Both the position numbers and the translations under genes were made by a program. Under the pieces are notes generated by a model. That model worked only from the letters and a program-made list of their open reading frames with translations. It did not search any database and was not told the DNA's origin. Shown here in pieces: positions 13,815 through 21,842 of a DNA stretch of 30,344 bases; position 1 is the first letter of the stretch, and each line of letters opens with the position of its first letter. This DNA comes from CAG-552 sp964516925 (GTDB lineage: Bacteria; Bacillota; Clostridia; Christensenellales; Pumilibacteraceae). The stretch is taken from NCBI GenBank assembly GCA_964516925.1, contig CAZEXL010000016.1, positions 1 to 30,344 of the forward strand, in the 5' to 3' direction.

Positions 13815-16436
13815 ATGATTATAGTAGAAAAACTCACCAAAATATTCAAAAGCAAGCGTGAAGGGCAGTGCGTTGCTCTTGACAACGTTTCGTTTACGCT
13901 CGCAGATCGAGGAATGGTGTTCGTTACCGGCAAGTCGGGCAGCGGAAAGACGACGTTGCTTTCGCTTATCGGCGGATTGGACGGCGCAACAAGCGGAGAT
14001 ATATGCGTAAACGGCAAGTTTCTTTCGGAATTTTCTGCTTCGGATTACGTAAAGTATCGAAACGCAACGATAGGGTTCGTGTTTCAAGACTTTCACCTTT
14101 TAAACGAGCTTACGGTAAAGGAAAACGTTAAGGCGTCGCTCGATTTGCAAGGCGTAACCGACGAGCAAGCCGTGCTTAAAACGCTGGAACAGGTCGGGCT
14201 TAAAGGTTACGAAAACAGATTCCCAAAAGAGCTGTCGGGCGGTGAAAAGCAACGAGTTGCCATAGCGCGCGCTCTGGTAAAAAATCCGACGTTAATTTTG
14301 GCGGACGAACCTACGGGTAATCTCGACAGTCGCACGACCAAGCAAGTACTCGATTTGCTAAAAGAATTGTCTAGGCATCGGTTAGTCGTTGTCGTATCGC
14401 ACAATTTGGGTGATGCGCGTAGATATGCCGATCGTATAATCGAGCTGTCGCAAGGCAAAATAGTGCGAGATTTGGTGCGCAACCCCGACTTTAGCGAAGA
14501 AATAAAAATCGAAAACGGCAAGTTGTTTTTGCCGTCGTACAAAAAAATAGGCAAAAGCGACGGCGAAATTATTAATCGAGCGCTTAGCGGCGGTGAAATA
14601 AAGCAGCTTGTTCAAGTGAACAACGCTTTTATAATAAACAAAGATAAAAATCATAGCGATCTAATAATGCGTCCTATGCGATTTGCGTCTGCCGGCAAAA
14701 TGAAGCCGCGCGACACGCTTGACCTTGCCGTAAAATTTGCAAAAAAAGATCTGTTTAGGCTTGTAATTTACGCCGTAATAGTGGTTTGTTTAATCGTGGT
14801 GCTTGGGCTTTGCGAACTCATAGTCGATTTTGACGCGTCCGAAATAATAAGCGACGAGCTTAGTCAAAACGGGCAAATGAGCGTTGCGCTTCGAAAAAAC
14901 GCGCTTTCGGACGATACAACGACGCAGGTTAACAGTATGTGCTTGTTTAGCATAAGCGACGACGAAATACAAGCGTTTTACGACGACGGATACGAAGGCA
15001 ACGTGTTTAAGCTCGTCAATTTGGTTATTCCGTCGCCAAGCACGTCGATAAGCGACGAGCACTTTGTAAGTACGTTTACGTATAACAACGTTTTTTACAC
15101 CACTACTTCGGGTACGCTTATAACGACCGAGGAGTATATGCAAAGCGTGTTCGGGAATATCGAGTACGTAATTCAAGCCGACGTAATCGAAGCGGGCGGC
15201 GTTTACATAACCGACTATACCGCCGACGCCATTTTGTACGGCAATCCCAGATATTTCAAAACTTATAAGTCGATTTTGGGCGTATACAAAAATTCAAACA
15301 ATAACGGCTACGGATACATAAACGGCATAATAAAAACCAACTATCGCGAAAAATACGCCGAAATTATCGATATAGATAGATCGCAGGAGCTCACTGCCGA
15401 CCAAATAAAAAAAATAACGTCTAGCGAACTTTATCGCAGTTACTACGACGACGTTATGATCAATTTGTCCGTCGCATACACAACCAATCCGAATTTCGTG
15501 GAAGACATGATAAGCTTGGGTGCAAAACAGTTTTGTCCCGTCGGCAACTCGGTATTTTCTTACGACGATAAGGATTACGAGTGCAGGTCGGGTTATTTCG
15601 AGCGTGCTTTGGCAAAATCGGAGTACGTTTTAAGCGACGGCGAGATCGTTATGAATTACGGAAAGTATAATTCGATATTCGGCACGAAGTACGACGAAAA
15701 CAATTTTAGCAACTTCGTTCCGCACGAAGTAACTTTTAAACATTCGTACTACAACGATATTAATTCGGTTAAAGTGGACTATACCTTTACTGCAAAAATC
15801 GTTTCGCTATGCAAGGACGGATCGATATACTTATCCGACGATTTGTTTAATCAAGCGTTGAAAAACGAAACGTTTACTTCGGCATTGTACTTCGACAATA
15901 CCGATAAGGCAGGCACGCTTATAAACGCAGTAAACGAACTCGGCTACGAAAACACGTCTATAATAGCAGCTACGGTTGCGACTATGACGAAAGCCGTCAG
16001 CGTATTTAAGGACTTCTTCGTTATTATTTTCGTAGGCTTGTGCGTTTGCGCCGTTTTCGTAATTGCCAATTACGGTATGAAGTTAATTAAAGAGCGCAAG
16101 CACGAGCTTGGCGTTTTAAAGGCTTTAGGCGCGCGCGACTCGGATTTGTCGGTTATTGTCGGGCTTCAGGCGATACTGCTTACGGCGATAATAATAGTGG
16201 GTTACGTTTTTGGCTCGTTAGTGTTTATAGGTCTTGCCAACGACGTTCTTATAAATTCGCTTGTCGAGCTTGCGCCTCAGCGTATGGTAATCGACGTACA
16301 ATTACTCTATTGCAAAGCAAAGCACTTTTTGCTAAACGGACTGCTTGTTGCCGCAATCGTAGTTTCGTCGTTCGTTACGCCGTTGCTTAAACTTCGTCGT
16401 CTTAAGCCGACCAACATAATAAAGGCGCACGAGTAA
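13815..16436 (+). CDS. ABC transporter, ATPase fused to FtsX-type permease (MacB-like)
   Basis: An 873-residue fusion. Residues 1-225 are a LolD/MacB-type ATPase: Walker A GKSGSGKTT (39-47), Q-loop VFQDFHLL, signature LSGGEKQRVAIARAL, Walker B LILADEPTGNLD and H-loop VVVSHNL. A membrane helix (about 313-335) precedes an extracellular region of about 400 residues rich in Tyr, Asp and Asn. Three C-terminal helices form the FtsX domain, with the motif KERKHELGVLKALGARDSDL after the first. This four-helix plan matches MacB, a mechanotransmission type that moves peptides, lipoproteins or antibiotics out of the envelope without conducting them across the inner membrane. Substrate is unknown. No membrane fusion protein or two-component regulator lies beside it, so it appears to act alone; it is a single-gene unit between the repeat array and tRNAs. 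Confidence 0.88.
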   Translation: MIIVEKLTKIFKSKREGQCVALDNVSFTLADRGMVFVTGKSGSGKTTLLSLIGGLDGATSGDICVNGKFLSEFSASDYVKYRNATIGFVFQDFHLLNELTVKENVKASLDLQGVTDEQAVLKTLEQVGLKGYENRFPKELSGGEKQRVAIARALVKNPTLILADEPTGNLDSRTTKQVLDLLKELSRHRLVVVVSHNLGDARRYADRIIELSQGKIVRDLVRNPDFSEEIKIENGKLFLPSYKKIGKSDGEIINRALSGGEIKQLVQVNNAFIINKDKNHSDLIMRPMRFASAGKMKPRDTLDLAVKFAKKDLFRLVIYAVIVVCLIVVLGLCELIVDFDASEIISDELSQNGQMSVALRKNALSDDTTTQVNSMCLFSISDDEIQAFYDDGYEGNVFKLVNLVIPSPSTSISDEHFVSTFTYNNVFYTTTSGTLITTEEYMQSVFGNIEYVIQADVIEAGGVYITDYTADAILYGNPRYFKTYKSILGVYKNSNNNGYGYINGIIKTNYREKYAEIIDIDRSQELTADQIKKITSSELYRSYYDDVMINLSVAYTTNPNFVEDMISLGAKQFCPVGNSVFSYDDKDYECRSGYFERALAKSEYVLSDGEIVMNYGKYNSIFGTKYDENNFSNFVPHEVTFKHSYYNDINSVKVDYTFTAKIVSLCKDGSIYLSDDLFNQALKNETFTSALYFDNTDKAGTLINAVNELGYENTSIIAATVATMTKAVSVFKDFFVIIFVGLCVCAVFVIANYGMKLIKERKHELGVLKALGARDSDLSVIVGLQAILLTAIIIVGYVFGSLVFIGLANDVLINSLVELAPQRMVIDVQLLYCKAKHFLLNGLLVAAIVVSSFVTPLLKLRRLKPTNIIKAHE

Positions 16437-16500
16437 GCAAAAAAACATAATACGGTGCCAAAAAAATAATAAAAATTTTTTGTAAACCGTATCAAAACGG

Positions 16501-16529
16501 TTGATTTATGATTTTGTTTTTGATATAAT
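16501..16529 (+). promoter_or_regulatory. Promoter of the tRNA cluster
   Basis: TTGATT and TATAAT with a 17-bp spacer. The first tRNA begins 18 bp after the -10 box. Confidence 0.85.
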
Positions 16530-16547
16530 GCTAAAGCTATCATTCGT

Positions 16548-16624
16548 GGCGGCATAGCTCAGCTGGCTAGAGTACTCGGTTCATACCCGATTGGTCGTAG
16601 GTTCGAATCCCACTGCCGCTACCA
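16548..16624 (+). tRNA. tRNA-Met (CAT anticodon, elongator type)
   Basis: A cloverleaf of 77 nt with encoded CCA: acceptor GGCGGCA/TGCCGCT, D-arm GCTC/GAGT, anticodon loop TTCATAC, T-loop TTCGAAT. It lacks the GGG/CCC anticodon-stem pairs of the initiator and matches elongator tRNA-Met in the anticodon arm. Two stem positions do not pair: C27-U43 and A51-C63. A lysidine-modified tRNA-Ile(CAT) is less likely. Confidence 0.88.
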
Positions 16625-16632
16625 AAATACTC

Positions 16633-16707
16633 GGCTCCATGGTCAAGCGGTTAAGACATCGCCCTTTCACGGCGGTAACTCGGGTTCGATTCCCGATGGA
16701 GTCACCA
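16633..16707 (+). tRNA. tRNA-Glu (TTC anticodon)
   Basis: A 75-nt cloverleaf with encoded CCA: acceptor GGCTCCA/TGGAGTC (one G-U), anticodon arm TCGCC-CTTTCAC-GGCGG, T-arm TCGGG-TTCGATT-CCCGA. It starts 8 bp after tRNA-Met. Confidence 0.95.
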
Positions 16708-16709
16708 AA

Positions 16710-16785
16710 GGAAGCTTAGCTCAGCTGGGAGAGCATCTGCCTTACAAGCAGAGGGTCATAGGTTCGATCCCTATAGCTTCCACCA
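16710..16785 (+). tRNA. tRNA-Val (TAC anticodon)
   Basis: A 76-nt cloverleaf with encoded CCA: acceptor GGAAGCT/AGCTTCC, anticodon arm TCTGC-CTTACAA-GCAGA, T-arm ATAGG-TTCGATC-CCTAT. All stems pair. It starts 2 bp after tRNA-Glu. Confidence 0.96.
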
Positions 16786-16786
16786 C

Positions 16787-16814
16787 AACCACCTTAATTC
16801 AAGGTGGTTTTTTT
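16787..16814 (+). terminator. Intrinsic terminator of the tRNA cluster
   Basis: AACCACCTT and AAGGTGGTT form a 9-bp stem with loop AATTC, followed by a T-run. It begins one base after the CCA of tRNA-Val. Confidence 0.93.
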
Positions 16815-16862
16815 ATTGCCTTTTAACAAAAAGAGGTTTACAAAAAGCGTTATGAAAACTTC

Positions 16863-16891
16863 TTGACTTTTGTGCGGCGGTAGTATAAAAT
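16863..16891 (+). promoter_or_regulatory. Promoter of the deo operon
   Basis: TTGACT and TAAAAT with a 17-bp spacer. Six bases separate the -10 box from the deoC ATG, placing the predicted start on that ATG. No operator-like palindrome for a DeoR repressor was noticed. Confidence 0.75.
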
Positions 16892-16897
16892 GTATTT

Positions 16898-17557
16898 ATG
16901 AACGAAAAAGAATTATTAGCTAAATGCGACTACACGTTGCTAGACAGGCGAGCAACAACTGCGGATATTTTTGCAGTCGTGGACGACGGAATAAAGTACG
17001 GCGTCGCTTCGGTATGCATTCCGCCGTGTTTCGTTAAGGATGCAAGCAAATACGCTGGCGGCAGAGTTGCGATATGTACGGTCATAGGCTTTCCGAACGG
17101 ATATAACACTGCTAAAAGCAAGGTTTACGAAACTTCTCGTGCAATAAGCGACGGAGCGGACGAAATAGATATGGTAATAAACGTCGGCAAACTTAAAGAA
17201 AAAGACTACGATTACGTCGTAAACGAAATTGCCGCAGTAAAAAAGGCGTGTCAAGGCAAAATCCTTAAAGTGATAATCGAAACGTGCCTTCTTAGCGAAG
17301 AAGAAAAAATCAAAGCTTGTTCGCTAGTTTACGACGGCGGAGCGGATTTTATAAAGACGTCCACAGGATTTTCGACGGGCGGCGCAACCAAAGCCGACGT
17401 GGAACTTATGAGAATGTTTAGCAATCCTAAGTTAAAAATAAAGGCAGCCGGCGGCATACGCACGATAGAAGCGGCGCAAGAGTTTATTGCGCTTGGAGCG
17501 GACCGTATAGGCACAAGCGGAATAATAAAAGCCGTAAAGGCAAAGCAAGGAGAATAA
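16898..17557 (+). CDS. deoC: Deoxyribose-phosphate aldolase DeoC
   Basis: A 219-residue TIM-barrel class I aldolase that splits 2-deoxyribose 5-phosphate into acetaldehyde and glyceraldehyde 3-phosphate. Lys153 in DFIKTSTGF is the Schiff-base residue, Asp91 in EIDMVIN matches the catalytic Asp102 of the E. coli enzyme, and KAAGGIRT carries the second catalytic Lys. Length fits the short bacterial form. It is the first gene of the nucleoside salvage operon, with deoD starting 2 bp after its stop. There is no Shine-Dalgarno sequence in front of its ATG, consistent with a leaderless message. Confidence 0.96.
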   Translation: MNEKELLAKCDYTLLDRRATTADIFAVVDDGIKYGVASVCIPPCFVKDASKYAGGRVAICTVIGFPNGYNTAKSKVYETSRAISDGADEIDMVINVGKLKEKDYDYVVNEIAAVKKACQGKILKVIIETCLLSEEEKIKACSLVYDGGADFIKTSTGFSTGGATKADVELMRMFSNPKLKIKAAGGIRTIEAAQEFIALGADRIGTSGIIKAVKAKQGE

Positions 17558-17559
17558 TT

Positions 17560-18282
17560 ATGCATCACAATACGCACAACGTACCCACGCCGCACGTCGA
17601 GGCAAAATACGGCGACTTTGCGCCCACGGTACTTATGCCGGGCGATCCTCAAAGGGCTGAATTTATAGCAAATACTTTTTTGACCGACGCTAAGCTTATT
17701 AACGACGTACGCGGAATGAAGGGTTACACCGGCTATTACAACGGCAAAAAAGTGTCGGTTATGGCTTCGGGCATGGGGCAACCGTCGATGGGAATATATT
17801 CGTACGAACTCTTTAATTTTTACGACGTTCAAAACATCATTCGCGTAGGAACGTGCGGCAGTATCGACAAGGATTTGCACGCAAAGGACGTCGTTATCGC
17901 AATGGGCGCCTGTACCAACGGCAACTACGCCGCGCAATATCGTTTGCCGGGCACGTTTTGCCCGATAGCCGATTTTTCGCTCGTTCAAAAGGCGGCTAAA
18001 GAATGCGAAAAAAGGGGAGTAAACTACAAGGTGGGCAACGTTCTAAGTTCGGATACGTTCTACGATGACTCAGCTTCGGCGTTAGAATGGGTAAAGATGG
18101 GAGTACTAGCGCTTGAAATGGAGTCGGCGGCGCTTTATTGCAATGCTGCTCGTGCCGGCAAAAAAGCGTTGTGTATTTGCACGGTAAGCGATTCGTTTAT
18201 CTATCCCGACGAAAACACTACGTCCGAGCAACGCAAAAGCGCGTTTACCGAAATGATGAAAATCGCGCTGGAAATCGCATAA
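17560..18282 (+). CDS. deoD: Purine-nucleoside phosphorylase DeoD (hexameric type)
   Basis: A 240-residue enzyme that cleaves purine (deoxy)ribonucleosides with phosphate to base and (deoxy)ribose 1-phosphate. The start PTPHVEAKYGDFAPTVLMPGDPQRAEF holds the N-terminal His and GDP phosphate loop of the hexameric family; RVGTCGS, ALEMESAALY (ribose-binding Met-Glu) and CTVSDSF (catalytic Asp) follow. AAGGAG lies 7 bases before the ATG, inside the deoC 3' end. It feeds DeoB. Confidence 0.96.
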   Translation: MHHNTHNVPTPHVEAKYGDFAPTVLMPGDPQRAEFIANTFLTDAKLINDVRGMKGYTGYYNGKKVSVMASGMGQPSMGIYSYELFNFYDVQNIIRVGTCGSIDKDLHAKDVVIAMGACTNGNYAAQYRLPGTFCPIADFSLVQKAAKECEKRGVNYKVGNVLSSDTFYDDSASALEWVKMGVLALEMESAALYCNAARAGKKALCICTVSDSFIYPDENTTSEQRKSAFTEMMKIALEIA

Positions 18283-18287
18283 CGTAT

Positions 18288-19445
18288 ATGGCAAAAAGAG
18301 TTTTTATAATAGTTTTGGACAGCTTCGGCATTGGCGAAGCGCCCGACGCGTGTAGGTGGGGCGACCAAGGCAGTAACACGCTTAACGCGATACGCCGTTC
18401 GCCTTATTTTAAGTGCGACAATTTGCGCAAGGCAGGGCTATTTAATATCGACGGAAACGGCGGAGTGACAGAGCCTACTGCAAGTTACGGCAAATGCCTA
18501 GAAGCGTCCGCCGGCAAAGACACTACCGTGGGGCATTGGGAAATAGCCGGACTTATTACCGACAAAGAGTTTCCTACCTTCCCTAACGGCTTTCCGCAAG
18601 AGATAATAAACAAATTCGAAGCGGCAACCGGCAGAAAGACGCTGTGCAACAAACCGTATTCGGGCACCGAAGTAATAAAGGATTACGGAGCAAAACACTT
18701 TGAAACGGGCGCGCTTATAGTGTACACGTCGGCTGATTCGGTGTTTCAAATCGCCGCGCACGAGGACGTCGTTCCGCTTAACGAGCTGTACGATTATTGC
18801 GTAAAAGCAAGAAAAATTCTCGATTCTTACGGTGTGGGCAGAGTTATAGCTCGTCCGTTTGTCGGCGAATATCCGTACGAGCGAACGAGCAATCGACACG
18901 ACTATTCTATCGCTCCGCCCAAAAACACTATGCTCGATATTTTAAACAAGAACGGCAAAAGCGTGATTGCCGTAGGTAAAATAAACGACATTTTCGCCTC
19001 GCGCGGAATAACCGAAAGTTATCGCACGACGAGCAACGACGACGGAATGAAAGTTACGAGCGAGCTTGCAAAAAAAGATTTCAACGGACTGTGCTTTGTT
19101 AATCTCGTAGACTTCGACGCAAAGTACGGACACCGCAACGACGTAGACGGCTATGCCAAAGCGATGTCGACTTTCGACGAGTGGCTGGGTTCGTTTTTGC
19201 CCGAACTAAAAAAAGACGATTTGCTTATAATAACTGCCGATCACGGTTGCGATCCGTCCACGCCGTCCACCGATCACTCTCGCGAATACACGCCGCTTAT
19301 CGTTTACGGACAAAGAGTAAAGAAAGGCGTAAACCTCGGAATTCGTAGCACGTTTGCCGACGTTTCGGCCACAACGCTCGAATATTTGGGCGTAGAAAAA
19401 GAGGACGTACAAGGAACTAGTTTTTTGCACGAAATAACAAAGTAG
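18288..19445 (+). CDS. deoB: Phosphopentomutase DeoB
   Basis: A 385-residue member of the alkaline phosphatase superfamily that interconverts (deoxy)ribose 1- and 5-phosphates. The start MAKRVFIIVLDSFGIGEAPD carries the first metal Asp; GKDTTVGHWE contains the phosphothreonine site; ADHGCDPSTPSTDHSREYTP supplies the remaining metal ligands. The ATG at 18288 is 5 bp after the deoD stop; the frame stays open 50 codons upstream inside deoD, but that part has no family similarity. There is little Shine-Dalgarno sequence, so translation may depend on deoD. Confidence 0.96.
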   Translation: MAKRVFIIVLDSFGIGEAPDACRWGDQGSNTLNAIRRSPYFKCDNLRKAGLFNIDGNGGVTEPTASYGKCLEASAGKDTTVGHWEIAGLITDKEFPTFPNGFPQEIINKFEAATGRKTLCNKPYSGTEVIKDYGAKHFETGALIVYTSADSVFQIAAHEDVVPLNELYDYCVKARKILDSYGVGRVIARPFVGEYPYERTSNRHDYSIAPPKNTMLDILNKNGKSVIAVGKINDIFASRGITESYRTTSNDDGMKVTSELAKKDFNGLCFVNLVDFDAKYGHRNDVDGYAKAMSTFDEWLGSFLPELKKDDLLIITADHGCDPSTPSTDHSREYTPLIVYGQRVKKGVNLGIRSTFADVSATTLEYLGVEKEDVQGTSFLHEITK

Positions 19446-19453
19446 GGGAAGCA

Positions 19454-19846
19454 ATGAATTACGACGAATTAATATCAAAAGCAAAAGAGGCAAGGCGTAA
19501 TGCGTACGCACCGTACTCGGGATTTAAGGTAGGGGCGGCTTTGCTTGCGCAAAGCGGCAAGGTTTACAGCGGATGCAATGTCGAAAACGCCGCTTACGGC
19601 GAAACGGTTTGTGCCGAGCGCGTTGCGTTTTTTAATGCGATTTCTAAGGGCGAGCGACTATTTACGGCGATTGCGATAGTAGGCGGAAAAGACGAACTTG
19701 TCGACTGCGCTCCGTGCGGTTCGTGCCGTCAGGTTATGGCTCAGTTTTGCGACGAAAACTTCGTCGTCGTTTTGCTTAACGGCGGCAAAACAAAGGCGTA
19801 CAAGCTTTACGAGCTTTTGCCGTTTGCGTTCGGTTTAAAGGAGTAG
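19454..19846 (+). CDS. cdd: Cytidine deaminase
   Basis: A 130-residue homotetrameric-type enzyme converting (deoxy)cytidine to (deoxy)uridine. Zinc ligands Cys53 (in CAE, with the proton shuttle Glu55), Cys88 and Cys91 (PCGSC) are present, as is the substrate loop NVENAAYG. AGGGGAAG precedes the ATG, 8 bp after deoB. Its product uridine or deoxyuridine is the substrate of the next gene product. Its own last codons and stop form AAGGAGTAG, which is the ribosome binding site of the next gene. Confidence 0.96.
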   Translation: MNYDELISKAKEARRNAYAPYSGFKVGAALLAQSGKVYSGCNVENAAYGETVCAERVAFFNAISKGERLFTAIAIVGGKDELVDCAPCGSCRQVMAQFCDENFVVVLLNGGKTKAYKLYELLPFAFGLKE

Positions 19847-19847
19847 T

Positions 19848-21143
19848 ATGCGAGCGTACGATATAATAAAGAAGAAGCGAGACGGGTACGAGCTTAGCAA
19901 AGAGGAAATACGATTCTTTGTAAACGGATACGTAAGCGGTGAAATACCTTCCTATCAAACGTCGGCTTTGCTTATGGCGATATTTTTTAGAGGCATGACT
20001 CAAAGTGAAACGGCGGAACTGACTTTTGCCGTTCGCGATTCTGGCGAAGTAATATCTCGAAGTACGGACGGAATCAAGGTAGACAAACATTCTACCGGCG
20101 GAGTGGGCGACAAAACCAGCCTTATCGTTATGCCCATAGTGGCTTCGTGCGGTCTTAAGGTCGCTAAAATGAGCGGCCGAGGACTCGGACACACGGGCGG
20201 CACGATAGACAAACTCGAATCTATTCAAGGATTTAATACCGATATACCGTCGGCAAAATTTTCGCAAATAGTAAAAGACGTAGGACTTTCGATAGTAGGT
20301 CAAAGCGCGACGCTTGCGCCTGCCGACAAGCTGCTTTACGCTCTTCGTGACGTAACCGCCACGGTGGACAGTATTCCGCTTATTGCTTCCAGCATAATGG
20401 GCAAAAAACTTGCGGCAAACGACGACGTTATCGTGCTTGACGTAAAGTGCGGCAGCGGAGCGTTTATGAAAACGCTTGACGAAGCTAAGCAGCTTGCAAG
20501 CGTATGCGTCGACGTAGGCAAAAAAGCGGGCAAAAAGGTTTCCGCGCTTATCACCGATATGGATAAGCCGCTTGGCAGGGCGATAGGCAATTCGCTCGAA
20601 GTAATCGAAGCGGTCGAAATTCTTAAGGGCGGCGGCGCAAGTGATTTACGCGAACTTTCTTTAACGCTTGCCGCCGAAATTCTAAGGCTTAGCGGATACG
20701 GTACGGCGGACGAGTGCGTTCGTCTAGCAAAAGAACGAATAGATTCGCACAAGGCGCTCGATACGTTTGTTTCGTTCGTTAAGGCGCAGGGCGGCAACGA
20801 AAAGTGGATATTCGATACGTCGCTGTTTCCTAGCGCTAGGCATAGCTTAAAGGTAGTAGCGCCCCTTGGCGGCTACGTGACTGCCGTAAACGCCGAGGAG
20901 TACGGCGTAGCAAGTTCGTTGCTGGGTGCGGGAAGAACCAAGCTCGGCGAAAAAATAGATTTTTCGGCGGGAATAATTCTTAACAAAAAGACGGGCGACT
21001 ACGTAAGCAAAGGGGAAGAAATAGCAACGCTTTACTTTAACGAAGGCGACGAAATCGAGGCGGCAAACAAAATACTTCGGGCAACGCAGATAGGGGACGT
21101 ACCTCCAAAAAAGCGACCGATGGTGTTGGAAGTAATAAACTAG
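19848..21143 (+). CDS. pdp: Pyrimidine-nucleoside phosphorylase
   Basis: A 431-residue enzyme of the thymidine/pyrimidine nucleoside phosphorylase family. The phosphate-binding KHSTGGVGDKTSL, SGRGLGHTGGTIDKLE, DVKCGSGAFMKT and a C-terminal barrel-like domain are present. Length fits Bacillus Pdp (433) more than a thymidine-only enzyme, hence the broad pyrimidine call; deoA is the alternative name. The start is one base after the cdd stop, with AAAGGAG across that stop. It releases uracil or thymine and (deoxy)ribose 1-phosphate for DeoB. Confidence 0.94.
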   Translation: MRAYDIIKKKRDGYELSKEEIRFFVNGYVSGEIPSYQTSALLMAIFFRGMTQSETAELTFAVRDSGEVISRSTDGIKVDKHSTGGVGDKTSLIVMPIVASCGLKVAKMSGRGLGHTGGTIDKLESIQGFNTDIPSAKFSQIVKDVGLSIVGQSATLAPADKLLYALRDVTATVDSIPLIASSIMGKKLAANDDVIVLDVKCGSGAFMKTLDEAKQLASVCVDVGKKAGKKVSALITDMDKPLGRAIGNSLEVIEAVEILKGGGASDLRELSLTLAAEILRLSGYGTADECVRLAKERIDSHKALDTFVSFVKAQGGNEKWIFDTSLFPSARHSLKVVAPLGGYVTAVNAEEYGVASSLLGAGRTKLGEKIDFSAGIILNKKTGDYVSKGEEIATLYFNEGDEIEAANKILRATQIGDVPPKKRPMVLEVIN

Positions 21144-21160
21144 CAAAGGAAAGAAAAATT

Positions 21161-21802
21161 ATGGACGGAATAAAGGGAGCCATTTTCGATTTGGACGGCA
21201 CGCTGTTCGATTCTCTGTGGATGTGGGAAGAAATCGACAAACGCTTTTTGGGCAAGCGCGGTTTTAGCGTTCCCGACGATTATTCGGCTAAGGTAAGCGC
21301 AATGACGTATCGCCAAACCGCCGACTACACGATAGAACGATTCGGACTAAGCGATTCGCCACAGGCTTTAATGGACGAGTGGCACGAAATGTCCAAAGAA
21401 CTGTACGCCACCGAAGTAAAACTTAAGGACGGAGCCAAGGAATTTTTGGACGTTTTACTAAAAAAAGGCATTAAACTCGGCATCGCAACTTCGTCCACGC
21501 CCGAAATGTACGAACCTGCGCTTAAAAACAACGGTGTGCGTTCGTATTTTTGCGCCGTTGCCGATACCACCTCGCGTCGAAGCAAGGAATTTCCCGACGT
21601 GTATCTTGACGTGGCGGCACAAATGGGATTGGCGCCTCTTGAGTGCGTCGTGTTCGAGGATTTGCCCAAGGCGATCGATTGCGCCAGAAGCGCAGGGTTT
21701 AAGACGGTAGCGATTTTCGACAAACATTTCACGTCCAAAAGTCAGGCGCAGGCAGACGTGTACGCGCAAAGCTTTGCTCAACTTAAAAGAATTTTCGACT
21801 AA
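21161..21802 (+). CDS. HAD-superfamily hydrolase (beta-phosphoglucomutase-like)
   Basis: A 213-residue HAD subfamily IA protein. Motif I FDLDGTLFDS (Asp10, Asp12), helical C1 cap (20-85), motif II GIATSST, motif III Lys in SRRSKEFPD, motif IV VVFEDLPKAIDCARSAGF. Motif II's GIATSS and the spacing suit phosphatases or phosphoglucomutases acting on sugar phosphates; exact substrate unknown. AAAGGAAAG precedes the ATG, 17 bp after pdp. Its place in the deo operon suggests removal of phosphate from a nucleotide or pentose phosphate, by inference. Confidence 0.85.
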   Translation: MDGIKGAIFDLDGTLFDSLWMWEEIDKRFLGKRGFSVPDDYSAKVSAMTYRQTADYTIERFGLSDSPQALMDEWHEMSKELYATEVKLKDGAKEFLDVLLKKGIKLGIATSSTPEMYEPALKNNGVRSYFCAVADTTSRRSKEFPDVYLDVAAQMGLAPLECVVFEDLPKAIDCARSAGFKTVAIFDKHFTSKSQAQADVYAQSFAQLKRIFD

Positions 21803-21842
21803 TAGACAGAAAGCGTAAAAGTGATTGTAAAGGAGAAAAATA

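Noticed and set aside
16450..16492. Terminator after the ABC/FtsX gene (ATACGGT ... ACCGTAT around an A/T-rich centre)
   Set aside because: The 7-bp arms enclose 29 nt and are followed by CAAAACGG rather than a T-run; some structure is possible but the case is too weak to list.
18138..18287. 50-codon N-terminal extension of DeoB
   Set aside because: It is the shifted frame of deoD; the family starts at the MAKRVFII segment at 18288.
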